In this document: in pieces, positions 44,501 to 52,847 of the stretch
Layout: every line of letters starts with the position of its first letter
Position numbering within the stretch: the stretch's first letter is position 1
Origin: KBS-96 sp963722585
GTDB taxonomy: Bacteria > Acidobacteriota > Terriglobia > Bryobacterales > Bryobacteraceae
Assembly (NCBI GenBank): GCA_963722585.1
Contig: CAVRNU010000014.1
Coordinates: 172,886-236,885 of the forward strand
Length of the DNA stretch: 64,000 bases
Reading direction: 5' to 3'
Translations under genes and position numbers: made by a program
Notes under the pieces: model-generated
What the model was told of the DNA's origin: nothing
Databases searched by the model: none
The model's input: only the letters and a program-made list of their open reading frames with translations

Positions 44501-44564
44501 GGCGCTGCTATCTGTCTTATCGCGGTACTTGACAGATCGAGTGCCGGAAAGCGCTGTTCTCTGA
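41553..44564 (+). CDS. Hybrid sensor histidine kinase
   Basis: 1003 residues, start TTG 41553 before a signal-anchor-like sequence (RLAVLVLACLAFSADGP). Periplasmic part (about 25-425) has two related beta-rich blocks (YPAHLRVVVTYVPPTEHHFW, AQDATGGG and IEGVVTYNANKLLVVQNGG), a type often found in Acidobacteria kinases. One membrane segment (about 430-450, LLLIALALAAIVACVLVWV), then a PAS domain (about 480-590), HisKA with MSHEIRTPLNAILG (phospho-His), HATPase with TGIGI and GTGLGLSISKGLAQ, and a C-terminal receiver with LMDIEMPEMDG (Asp) and LTKPI. It has no DNA-binding output, so a separate partner must act. Cognate partner unknown. Confidence 0.92.
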   Translation: MKRPKRLAVLVLACLAFSADGPASGKIPKVIRTWRQLHNLTTEQSERAYPAHLRVVVTYVPPTEHHFWAQDATGGGFAWLTGSGPTGFSLGQVLDLEGVTDPGRFGPCLKVLTYHVLGSGKIPEPVVVPMPALLAGAEDGRRFQIRGRLLSLTITRTGLPLTKMVLAAGGARISVLLNGTPLQSTPALLDADVRLAATSSVRFNDQRQFTGIVLNLARPEDLTVLSPGSKDIPLTPIDDLLRYRPGDVISNPRSKIEGVVTYNANKLLVVQNGGRAAFAQLTEPSRISLDRWASVLGYPRARGYTPTLIDSRVYPGKASIKVTPRPTTTAEARSGRFDALLVQMKAELMDHSYSRAQQFLELRDGDSSFMAQLPPDSKDYVSKLKDGSVLELTGVMRVQFASQNNNTPQSFQLLLRSDSDISVLQRPSWFSRTRLLLIALALAAIVACVLVWVTLLRRQVLRQTRKLLEQRHREAQLERNRRLLFENATDLIFTLTMEGQFLSANPATAKVTGWAIGDLAETHLRDLILPEQRESYGQWFEALLQRSYSSGEFDIRTLSGSIQTIDLSAHVSNSSPDHPQIEFIGRDVTVRKRRKAALEQARQAAEAANAAKTRFLANMSHEIRTPLNAILGMADLLAETNLTSDQRSYVATFQNSGNGLLSLLNGILDLTKVESGQLELESITFHLENLVKETVNMMTGKIHSKKIRLLWDIDRDVPTNVVGDPNRLRQILTNLLGNAIKFTERGEVRLDVGLAPVSPEAHTEDVVALSFLVKDTGIGIASEKFGLIFERFTQADNSTTRKFGGTGLGLSISKGLAQAMGGSIEVRSTLGQGSEFLALLSFGRVLTTENESPARTGPTHTTEAVEALRDRPACILLAEDNEANRLVIEAYLKDLPFVVDSAPNGLKAVEMEARNDYDLILMDIEMPEMDGHEATRRILARRRYAGLPEIPILALTAHAFDDEKGASAVAGCSELLTKPIRRKALLSVLSRYLTDRVPESAVL

Positions 44565-44593
44565 ACGCGGAAAGCCGCAACGTTCGCTAAGTA

Positions 44594-44622
44594 AGGAGCC
44601 GGAAGCGTAAGCGCCCGGCCTT
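44594..44622. repeat. Dispersed repeat, family B, copy 2
   Basis: AGGAGCCGGAAGCGTAAGCG then CCCGGCCTT, between the kinase stop and the convergent glycosyltransferase stop. Differs from 34648 at only a few positions. Confidence 0.65.
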
Positions 44623-44631
44623 TGATCAGAG

Positions 44632-46062
44632 TTATTTCGAAACAGCCGAGGCCCACCCGGATCGATCTCGCTCTTCCGCTTCGGCCAGAGTCAGGCGTGG
44701 ACTTGGTTCCTCGAGCGCGGCGGCGTGGTCAGGCATCGACACCGGCGCCGGCCGCGGGTCAAGAAGCCTTTGATAGCGGTCGAACATCCGCTCGGCCACC
44801 TTGTCCCAGGTGAAATGTTCGAGCACACGGCGCCGGGCGGCCCTCCCCATCGCTTCGCACAGGGCATCGTGTTGCAAAAGCTTGAGCATCGCAAGTGCCA
44901 ATCCCCGCGCATCGTTCTTCTCCACCAGCAGTCCGGTCTCGCGGTCTCTCACGGTTTCAACAACGCCGCCGGAACGCGTCGCGACAACAGGAACGCCCGC
45001 CGCCATCGCTTCCACGGGAGGTATTCCGAAGCCATGATTACAGACCGGCGGGAAGACGAAAATATCCGCGTCGTAGTACAAGTCAACCAACTCCCGACGC
45101 ACGCCGACACAACCAAGCAGTCTCACCTTATCCGCAATATTCGGAGATAGCCGCTTCTTCAAGGACGACTGATATGTTCCCGCGTCCGAAGGGGCCAAAC
45201 ACAGCCTCGCCTTTAAGCGCGCGAGCGGATTATTCGCGTAAAAAGGAGCCACGCTCTCGACGATCACGCGATCATTCATATCGAACGTTTCTCCCAGAGG
45301 ATAGCTTCCCTGAGGGCCTACAATGTCCAGGCGGACCTCGGGATAACACTTGACGACCATCTCAAACGCGTCGAGCAGAACATGTACGCCTGAGTGAGGC
45401 GACACCGCCCCGACAAACAGAATTCGCTTTCCCCCGTGCCGAGTTTCACCGTATTCCTTTTCGCGGCCAAACTCGGCTGGGTCGATCCCGTTGGGTATCG
45501 TTTCGCAGCGGTCCGCGATCACGGGAAAATCGTGGCGTGTCTTTCGCTTGACGTGATCGCTAACCGCCGTGAGGAGATCGACGTTGCGAAGCCGCCTTCT
45601 GAGTATCCGTGGATTGCTTTGAGAGAACCATTGAGCGTGCAGATGCAGCACGATTTTCGCCGACGGATTCAAGGCCCGTATCACCGGCACATACTGCGAA
45701 CCCTGCTGAACATGAATCACATCGCAATGCTGCCGCTGCAGATCGAGAGCCACCTGGCGGCCATACGAGGGATACAGCCAGCTCGAGGTCGAAATAGGCG
45801 CCGATGATTGAACCAGCTTCGAATACTTCGTTCGTGCTCTATAACGCAGCCGGTCGGACGGAGTTGAAGGAATAAAGCGAAACAAAACGTCGTGATCTAC
45901 CAAGTCCGGTTCCAGATCCCGGTGTCGATCCTGCAACCCATATACCACTACTTCGCTCACCCGCGCGAGAGAACGGGCTACTCCGTACGTGCAGATACCA
46001 ATAGAACTTTGAAACGGTGGAACAATCCGATCGATAGGCTGATTGACAAACGCTACTTTCAC
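44632..46062 (-). CDS. Family 4 glycosyltransferase
   Basis: About 476 residues, starting at GTG 46062 with AGAGG 6 bp upstream; the frame continues to a GTG at 46095. GT-B fold: N-terminal acceptor domain (VAFVNQPIDRIVPPFQSS, HVQQGSQYVPVIRALNPSAK, HLHAQWF) and C-terminal nucleotide-sugar domain (ILFVGAVSPHSGVHVLLDAFE, and the E-x7-E-like FPPVCNHGFGIPPVEAMAAG, PVVATRSGG, ETGLLV). Likely transfers a sugar to an exopolysaccharide, LPS or glycolipid. Isolated, with no polysaccharide locus around. Converges with the hybrid kinase; upstream is a long region with repeated TTGTCACGT. Confidence 0.9.
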   Translation of the reverse strand: MKVAFVNQPIDRIVPPFQSSIGICTYGVARSLARVSEVVVYGLQDRHRDLEPDLVDHDVLFRFIPSTPSDRLRYRARTKYSKLVQSSAPISTSSWLYPSYGRQVALDLQRQHCDVIHVQQGSQYVPVIRALNPSAKIVLHLHAQWFSQSNPRILRRRLRNVDLLTAVSDHVKRKTRHDFPVIADRCETIPNGIDPAEFGREKEYGETRHGGKRILFVGAVSPHSGVHVLLDAFEMVVKCYPEVRLDIVGPQGSYPLGETFDMNDRVIVESVAPFYANNPLARLKARLCLAPSDAGTYQSSLKKRLSPNIADKVRLLGCVGVRRELVDLYYDADIFVFPPVCNHGFGIPPVEAMAAGVPVVATRSGGVVETVRDRETGLLVEKNDARGLALAMLKLLQHDALCEAMGRAARRRVLEHFTWDKVAERMFDRYQRLLDPRPAPVSMPDHAAALEEPSPRLTLAEAEERDRSGWASAVSK

Positions 46063-46696
46063 TTTCAACCTCTTTCTACCCGTCCCCTTTGTCACGTGTT
46101 GTTGTCGCTACCCCCCTTTCCCGCGGCAGCGAGCCTTGTCACGTTTTCCCCGGCTTTGTCGCACACATCTCCTGATTGGACGACCGTTTCACCGTCTCCG
46201 GTGACAACCCATTCCGAGTGATGACGAACCTCATCTCCCATCGGCTACTACGCAATTTGCAAGCCACTTTGCAAACGCCGAAACCTGGGTTGGCCTCTAT
46301 TGAAAATGCAGATTGTGCTTAGTTTTTTTACGAGTGAAGTTATTGGTGCGAGACCTTCATTCACAACCCTCCAGTTGCTCGAGAGATACGACGAGTCACT
46401 CCCTAGACTTCCGCCCTTTAGCTACTCCAGCGCTCAGCCTTTTGGCGCTAGTTAGAATTGTGGACCAGAGTTCGCCGATAATCAATACTTTAGCGCTAGC
46501 AATCTGGTAGCGAGGTCCTAGTATTTTGAGTCGAATCTGAGCGCTTCACTTTTTGACACCAAAGTTATCCTGGTTTTTCACCAAAGATAAACTTGTCCAG
46601 TAGCAGCGCCCATTTGTGCGTTCTGCCTGTACTGCGGCTCGCTCCTCGCGCAACTCGATTCACGTAGCGCAGCTGGCCATTAACAACTCTATTGAC
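46063..46696. other. Long divergent intergenic region with repeated short motifs
   Basis: About 630 bp between the divergent glycosyltransferase and the MFS gene. TTGTCACGT occurs twice (46089-46097 and 46136-46144, 47 bp apart) and TTTGCAA twice (46256-46262 and 46268-46274, 12 bp apart). Such direct repeats suit regulator binding. No coding frame with family similarity seen. The second half is AT-richer than the rest of the window. Confidence 0.4.
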
Positions 46697-48025
46697 ATGC
46701 TACACTCGGTCGCAGGGATGCCTCGTCCTGCCGTCCGCCCGGCGCTGCCAAGAGCCGCGAACGGTCAAGATAACGCTGCCGCGACGCGCCCTCCCCGCTG
46801 GACCATCCTGGCCTTCCTGGTTGCTATCACGGTCATTAATTTCATCGACCGGCAAACCCTTTCCGTTCTCGCGCCGAAGATCCGTGAGTTGCTTCAGCTT
46901 TCTCATGAAGCCTATGGCCGTATTGTCGCCGCTTTTCAGTTCGGAATGATGACGGGCGAATTTCCTATGGGCTGGCTCATGGACCGTTGGGGCATTCGCA
47001 TCGGTCTGAGCTTTGCCGTCCTCTGGTGGTCTATAGCCACCGGCCTGCACGGATTCGCCCGCTCCGGATTTAGTCTCGGATTTCTGCGCTTTTGGATGGG
47101 CACTGGCGAGTGCGGAAATTTTTCCGGCGGTGTTAAGACGGTAAACGAATGGTTTCCTCGAACCGAACGCGCCTTCGCCATTGGGATATTCAATAGCGGA
47201 ACCATGATCGGCTCGATTGTTGCGCCGCCGCTGGTGGTGTTCTTAGCCACTCGTTACGGGTTTCGGTACGCCTTTTTGGTTCCCGCCGCTCTTGGCGCAA
47301 TCTGGGCGCCCCTCTGGTGGAAATATCACGGGTCGATTCCCGGCCAACATGCTCGCACCTTAAACGCGCAGTCTGTCGTAAGACGGCGCAGCCGGGAGCT
47401 GCTTCAATATCGTCAATCGTGGTCGGTGATGTTGTGCCGCTTTCTCGTAGGCCCCGTTCTCCAATTTTACTGGTACTGGATGCCGGACTACCTCTATACA
47501 GCTCGCGGCCTTAGTATCCTCGATATCGGATTTCTCAGCTGGATTCCGTTCCTCATGGGTGATCTGGGAAGTATTTCGGGGGGCTGGGCCGCCGGTGTAC
47601 TTCTAAAGCGAAATTTTCAGGTGAAGCATGCGCGGCAAATCACAATGTACTTCGGAGCCGTTCTGTGTCTGGCCAGCTTCGCGGTCTACTTCGTTCCGGC
47701 AGTCTGGGAGGCTCTGGCAGTCATAGGCATTGTGCTGTTCGGCCACACATTTCTGTCCGCGAACATGTTCGCTGTAGTCACCGACATGTTCCCGGATGAA
47801 GCTGTCGGCCGTGTTACCGGGCTTCACGGACTATGCGGCGGGTTATCCGGCTTATTGTTTCCGCTGCTGACGGGATTTCTGGTGGACCATTTTTCCTACT
47901 CGCCCGTATTCGCCCTCGCCGCCGTCATGCCGCTTGCCGGAGTGATCGGGCTCTTCGCGGTGAGCGATGGACTTCGACCGGTAGACCCTATCGTTACCGC
48001 CTCTGTGAGAGACTCGACAACGTAA
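46697..48025 (+). CDS. MFS transporter, anion:cation symporter type
   Basis: About 442 residues from ATG 46697; ATG 46718 and an earlier GTG 46616 are alternatives. Twelve-segment MFS with the ACS-type start TVINFIDRQTLSVLAPKIREL and the loop GWLMDRWGIRIGL, as in hexuronate (ExuT), galactonate and phthalate symporters; also WMGTGECGNFSGGVKTVNEWF. It imports an organic anion with protons or sodium. The ssuD gene begins 2 bp after its stop, so the pair is an operon, and the substrate may be a sulfonate. No ABC-type sulfonate importer is present. Confidence 0.9.
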   Translation: MLHSVAGMPRPAVRPALPRAANGQDNAAATRPPRWTILAFLVAITVINFIDRQTLSVLAPKIRELLQLSHEAYGRIVAAFQFGMMTGEFPMGWLMDRWGIRIGLSFAVLWWSIATGLHGFARSGFSLGFLRFWMGTGECGNFSGGVKTVNEWFPRTERAFAIGIFNSGTMIGSIVAPPLVVFLATRYGFRYAFLVPAALGAIWAPLWWKYHGSIPGQHARTLNAQSVVRRRSRELLQYRQSWSVMLCRFLVGPVLQFYWYWMPDYLYTARGLSILDIGFLSWIPFLMGDLGSISGGWAAGVLLKRNFQVKHARQITMYFGAVLCLASFAVYFVPAVWEALAVIGIVLFGHTFLSANMFAVVTDMFPDEAVGRVTGLHGLCGGLSGLLFPLLTGFLVDHFSYSPVFALAAVMPLAGVIGLFAVSDGLRPVDPIVTASVRDSTT

Positions 48026-48027
48026 GC

Positions 48028-49158
48028 ATGAAACTGTTCTGGTTTATACCCACACAAGGCGATGGCCGTTATTTGGGAACAACCCACCTGATGAGGCAGA
48101 CCGACCACGGCTATCTGAAACAAATCGCCCAAGCTGTGGACCAATTGGGTTATGAGGGCGTGCTTCTACCCACGGGGAATTCGTGTGAAGACGCCTGGGT
48201 GGTGGCTTCGACGCTCGCGCCTCTTACCAGGCGTTTGAAATTCCTGGTGGCCGTGCGCCCAGCCGTTATGTCACCCACTCTGGCGGCTCGAATGGCGGCT
48301 ACTTTCGACCGCTTCTCCGACGGCCGATTGCTTATCAATGTAGTGACCGGAGGAGATCCGGACGAAGCAAAAGGAGATGGCATCTTCCTATCGCACGACG
48401 AGCGGTACGAAGTGGCCGATGAATTCCTCACCGTCTGGCGCGGCTGCATCTCGGGGCAGCCCACCACGTTTCAAGGGAAACATCTGCACGTCGAGGGAGC
48501 AAAGGTCATCTACCCTCCGCTGCAATGGCCGCATCCGCCGCTGTTTTTCGGCGGCTCTTCGAAAGCGGCCATCGAGCTCGCTGCCCGCCAGGTGGACGTT
48601 TACCTCACATGGGGCGAGCCGCCCGCTCTCGTTGCCGAGAAAATCGAAGCAGTGCGCCGGAAGGCCGCCGAAGCAGGCCGCACCATGCGCTTCGGCATCC
48701 GCTTGCACGTTATTGTTCGCGAGAGCAGCGAAGAAGCCTGGAAGACGGCCAACGATCTCATCAAGTACGTCGATGAAGAGACAATTTCCCGATCGCAAAG
48801 TGCACTGGCGCGTCTCGATTCGGAAGGGCAACGCCGCATGGTTGCGCTGCACAAGGGAGATCGCAACCACCTCGAGATCAGTCCCAATCTTTGGGCCGGC
48901 GTGGGCCTCGTTCGAGGCGGCGCGGGGACTGCCCTGGTAGGAGATCCTGAAACGGTTGCCAAACGCTTCCTCGAATACGCGGACGCCGGTATCGAAACCT
49001 TCATTCTTTCCGGATATCCGCATCTCGAAGAGTCGTACCGAGTCGCCGAGCTTCTTTTCCCGTTGCTGCCTATCTCGCGTTCGGATTCGGCCGAGACAGG
49101 GAATTTTCAACGCACCGCCGCAGAAATTGTCGGCAACGAGTTTCGCGTCGTTAAGTAA
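48028..49158 (+). CDS. ssuD: FMNH2-dependent alkanesulfonate monooxygenase
   Basis: 376 residues, close to the E. coli enzyme (381). Bacterial luciferase-like flavin enzyme that splits C1 and longer alkanesulfonates to an aldehyde and sulfite. Signature runs match SsuD throughout: MFWF-like start KLFWFIPTQGDGRYLGTTH, DHGYLKQIAQAVDQLGYEGV, PTGNSCEDAW with the conserved Cys, NVVTGGDP, YLTWGEPP, RLHVIVRE, NLWAGVGLVRGGAGTALVGD and LSGYPHLEESYRVAELLFPLL. The start at 48028 directly follows the transporter stop. The flavin reductase SsuE is not in the window and must be supplied elsewhere. Scavenges sulfur. Confidence 0.95.
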   Translation: MKLFWFIPTQGDGRYLGTTHLMRQTDHGYLKQIAQAVDQLGYEGVLLPTGNSCEDAWVVASTLAPLTRRLKFLVAVRPAVMSPTLAARMAATFDRFSDGRLLINVVTGGDPDEAKGDGIFLSHDERYEVADEFLTVWRGCISGQPTTFQGKHLHVEGAKVIYPPLQWPHPPLFFGGSSKAAIELAARQVDVYLTWGEPPALVAEKIEAVRRKAAEAGRTMRFGIRLHVIVRESSEEAWKTANDLIKYVDEETISRSQSALARLDSEGQRRMVALHKGDRNHLEISPNLWAGVGLVRGGAGTALVGDPETVAKRFLEYADAGIETFILSGYPHLEESYRVAELLFPLLPISRSDSAETGNFQRTAAEIVGNEFRVVK

Positions 49159-49195
49159 CCTAGCGTTTCCGCTCAAGTTAACGAGTCGACCTCGC

Positions 49196-52100
49196 TCAGA
49201 AAAACAGCTTCAATGCGAACTGCAGGACGCGAGGGTCGTTCGCGCTCGTGATGCTCCCGAACGTAACCCCCGCCGATACCGTCGCATTCGGGTTCTGGAA
49301 ATTCGGACGGTTCTCGATGTTGAACGACTCCGCGCGGAGCTGCAAGCGCCATCTTTCGGTAAACAGAAAATTCTTGAAGAGTGAAGCGTCTACATCGAAG
49401 AATGCCGGGCCGCGCAACGTGTTGCGCCCTATGTCGCCGAAAGTCCCGACCGTGGCTTGGTTGAAAGCGGCCGTGTTGAAGTATTCCTTCACCTGGCTCA
49501 CTCCCGCGGGCCGCGCCGGGTCGCCGACAATGTCTGCATAATCGTTGCCAATGCCCGACCTCGAACGGTCAGTGCCGCTGAGTACTGTAAACGGCAGGCC
49601 GCTATACAGACTGGCTATCGCATTCACCTGCCAGTCGTTCAACAGAACATTGCGGAAGCCGGTGGCGCGAAAACGCGGCAGCGAGTACGCCAGTGAAGTA
49701 ACAAATCGGTACGTTTGATCGAAATCCGCCGGGCCGCGCGCGCTGCTGAAGTTGAAAGGATTCGGCGGCCCCGTGTTACCCTCCGTCGCGCTCGATGTGT
49801 TATCGATCGTTTTGCCCCACGTGAAGTTCGACAACAGCGTCATGCTTTTGCTGACGCGCTTCGTCAGGTTCACTTGGAGCGACTCGAACTCCTCATACAC
49901 ATAAGAGCTCGCGAGTTCGACCGCTCCGAGCCCCGGATATAGTCTTCGCGAATTCTCGTTCGCAACTGTCGCCCCAGGTCCGAAGATCGCCGGGTTGAAT
50001 TGACCGCGCGGAAACGGAGTTCCGCCGGGATAGCCCAGATACGGATCCGTGAAGCTTTGCGGAGCTGGAATAGTCAAATACAGGTCTGTCGGCTGCGTCG
50101 CATCCGTGCGCTGATACAGAAGACCTTCCGGGAAGCTGTAAAAGATCCCATACGCCGCGCGGACAACGGTCTTCTGATCGCCGCCAACGTTCCACGCAAA
50201 ACCAACTCGCGGCGCAAAGTCCTTCCAATTCTGCTTGAATATAGAGTTCGAGATTCCCGCGTCGCCCGGAAATAACAGACCTTTCGGCGCGTTGGGCGCA
50301 ACCGTCGATTGAACTCCGGGAACAAAAGCAGTCAACGAGTTATTGAGATCGACCGGTGGAAGCCACGGATCCCAACGAAGCCCGAGATTCAACGTAAGCT
50401 GCCGGCTTACCTTCCAGTCATCCTGCGCGTAGAGCGACGGCCTGTCTTCGCGCAAATAAAACGTCCGGCCATTGTCCTGGAAGAACTGCGACTCGTACCC
50501 TAAATAGAAATCGGTGAGCGCCGAGCCGGTTACCTGCCCGTTAAACGTGTTGTCGCCCGGCGTGTACGAGTAATCGTTCGCATCAATTCGCGATCGCTCT
50601 AAAGCCGCTCCGAAATTCAGACTGTGAGCGCCCCAGACCTTTACCGCCTGCGCCCGGTACTCGAATGAAGTCGGATCCTGGCGCAGGGCTCCGCCCGAGA
50701 ACACGTCGACGAAACCGGATATGTTCAACCGGATGCCGGGGAAGAGGGGAACCGCCGTTCCCAACGGCACTTGCTGTCCAAAACTCTGTAACGTTTGAAG
50801 GCCTGGATCCTCCGGTATCTGGGTTCGGGCAAACCGTTGCGCGCTCGCGTAAAACGTAGCAGTGAGCGTCGGATCGAAGATATGGGTCTCGTTGAGAGTG
50901 AGTGTCTGATTGCGAAACAGATTTTCCGCGAAGAAGCCGGTGGGTGCGTTGAATGGCCGTTGAAAGTTGTCCTCGTCGTAGAAATATCGCACGCTCAGGT
51001 GGTCCCTTTCCGAAAAGACCTGGTCTATCTTCGCTAGATATTGCGTATCGTCAAGATTCTGATTTGCGGCCGAAATGTACTGCGTGCCGCTGTTCGGCAA
51101 CGGAAGGAGCGCATCGGCAACCTTTACCGAGATCGGATTGAGCATGCTCGTCGGAATGATATTGCCTGGAAATGCAACGCCGGTCGTCGGATTGAGAATG
51201 GTCTCGGGAAGCGCGGAGAAGTTGCCTTGTTTCTCCGCGGCGCTGGGAACGGTAATCGACACCGGGCTCGGCGCTGAGCGGCGCTGTGTATCTTGCGCCG
51301 AGAAGAAGAAGAACGTCTTGTTCTTCTTAATGGGTCCGCCGATCGAACCTCCAAACTGGTTCAGTTTGAACGGCGGCTTGGTGACGTTGAAGAAATTACG
51401 CGCGTTCAGATCTGTGTTCCGCAAAAACTCGAACGCCGTGCCATGAATCTCGTTCTCTCCCGAGCGCGTCGAGAGCTGCACCAGCGCTCCCGCCCCCCCG
51501 AACTCGGCGCTATAGTTCGACGATTGGATCGTGAATTCCTGCAAGGAGTCAGGGTCGGGCATCGTCGGAACCGAGTCGAAGAACCGGTTCGTGTACATCG
51601 TGCCATCGAGTTCAAAGTTGTTCTGCGTGGCCCGCAGACCGTTTACAGAAAGTCCAGTGTTGTCCTGTTGACCGGACTCCGTGCCCACATTAGTCAGCAC
51701 CGTGCCCGGCGTCAGCGTCGTCAATTGCAGCGCATTGCGGCCGTTCAACGGAAGATCTTGCATCTGCCTTTGATTGACCGAAGTCTGGATGCTGGATGAG
51801 TCGATCTGGATCAGCGGCGATCCTTCCGTCACCTGAACCGTCTGCGACGCGCCGCCGACCGGCAATGAAAACTTCAATTCCAAACTCTGTCCCGTAAGCA
51901 GCGAAATTCCCTCGCGCCGCTGTGTCTCGAATCCTTGCGCTTGCGCCTCAATCGTGTAATTGCCAATGGGCAAATCGGGAAGTGCAAAAATACCATCCAA
52001 GATTCGTCTTCGACGTGCGGCTCAGTCCGGTTTGCGTGTTCGTGCAAGCAACCGTCGCGCCGGGAATCACGGCGCCGCTACTATCCACCACCGTACCTGC

Positions 52101-52199
52101 AATTCGACCTGTCGATTGCGCCATCGCCGGCCCGATGATGACAGCTATGAAAAGGGCGGCGACAACCCACCGGCGCGCGTCAAGAAGATTTGACCCCAT
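49196..52199 (-). pseudogene. Oar-like TonB-dependent receptor split by a one-base frameshift
   Basis: Two frames together make one receptor of about 1000 residues. The N-terminal frame (52199 down to about 52002) has a signal peptide (ALFIAVIIGPAMAQ) and the start of a carboxypeptidase-regulatory domain (GRIAGTVVDSSGAVIPGATV, TSKTN). The second frame (from about 52000 to 49196) continues it exactly (DGIFALPDLPIGNYTIEAQA), then a plug (LPLNGRNALQLTTLTPGTVL, SVNGLRATQNNFELDG) and barrel, ending in Phe (FALKLFF). Between Asn and Asp-Gly there are 4 bases (CTTG) where 3 are needed. The second part has no signal of its own, so unless the base is a sequencing error or is bypassed, no functional receptor is made. 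Confidence 0.88.
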
Positions 52200-52284
52200 A
52201 ACCTGACCTTCTGTGTTCCTTTCAGAATGGTACAGATCTGGCGACTTGTCAATGATGTCGATAGGAATAGATCAGATTGAGGAG

Positions 52285-52389
52285 GGTGAATCGCAACTGG
52301 AACGGAAAGTCGAAGAATCGACTGACTTTGGCAAAGGCGTTAGAATGCGCCTTTCCCATGAAGCCCTGTCCAAGGAAGGCAATCCGCAA
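52285..52389 (-). pseudogene. N-terminal fragment of a Gfo/Idh/MocA oxidoreductase
   Basis: On the minus strand, about 35 codons read LRIAFLGQGFMGKAHSNAFA, then KVSRFFDFPFQLRFT. This is the Rossmann start of a Gfo/Idh/MocA dehydrogenase of the type with GQGFMGKAHSNA. After that the frame goes into unrelated residues and stops at 52249. The rest of the gene, about 350 codons, is absent. It lies between the broken receptor gene and the tRNA-Leu gene. Confidence 0.7.
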
Positions 52390-52506
52390 TTGGGAAGCGG
52401 TCCATATGAGTTTGCGTAGGGAAGACACAGCCGCACCCATTTTGCCATGGGCACGGAAAGCCCGACGGCATGGATAAAATGAAACAAGTCTCCGAAATTT
52501 CAGGAC

Positions 52507-52595
52507 GCCCGGGTGGCGAAATCGGCAGACGCAAAGGACTTAAAATCCTTTTTCGCGCAAGCGGAGTGCGGGTTCAAGTCCCGCCCCGGGCACCA
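52507..52595 (+). tRNA. tRNA-Leu (anticodon TAA)
   Basis: 89 nt including encoded CCA. Acceptor arms GCCCGGG (52507-52513) and CCCGGGC (52585-52591), discriminator A and CCA at 52593-52595. The anticodon arm reads AAGGA-CTTAAAA-TCCTT, so anticodon TAA. A long variable arm, as in class II leucine tRNAs, and the T-arm GCGGG-TTCAAGT-CCCGC are present. Confidence 0.96.
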
Positions 52596-52602
52596 GCTAG
52601 GC

Positions 52603-52713
52603 GACACTTTCCCCGGCACGTTGTCGGTCGCCCATCTCCGCGAGAACCTGGCCGCCGGTCAGTTGACGCTGTCGCCGGATTGGACGGGATCGCCGCTGCG
52701 GCGGTGGCGATGA
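52603..52713 (+). pseudogene. C-terminal fragment of an aldo/keto reductase
   Basis: Right after the tRNA, a frame reads DTFPGTLSVAHLRENLAAGQ then LTLSPD. This matches the conserved end of aldo/keto reductases (I-P-G-T-x-S-x-x-H-L-x-E-N, A-A, L-x-L-S). The codons after LSPD (WTGSPLRRWR) look unrelated. There is no start and no reductase body: the tRNA occupies the upstream position. Probably the remains of a gene cut when DNA was inserted at or lost from the tRNA end. Confidence 0.5.
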
Positions 52714-52847
52714 AGCACTGATTACGGCAGGCTCTCTGGTTCCCTCTCCGAGAGTACCGAGAGAGGGAGCTGGCGCGTCGAGAGGTCCACATGCTTCCCT
52801 CCTTTGCTTCGTGTTTGCCAATGCATGCTTTGGAGACACTCTTGGGT

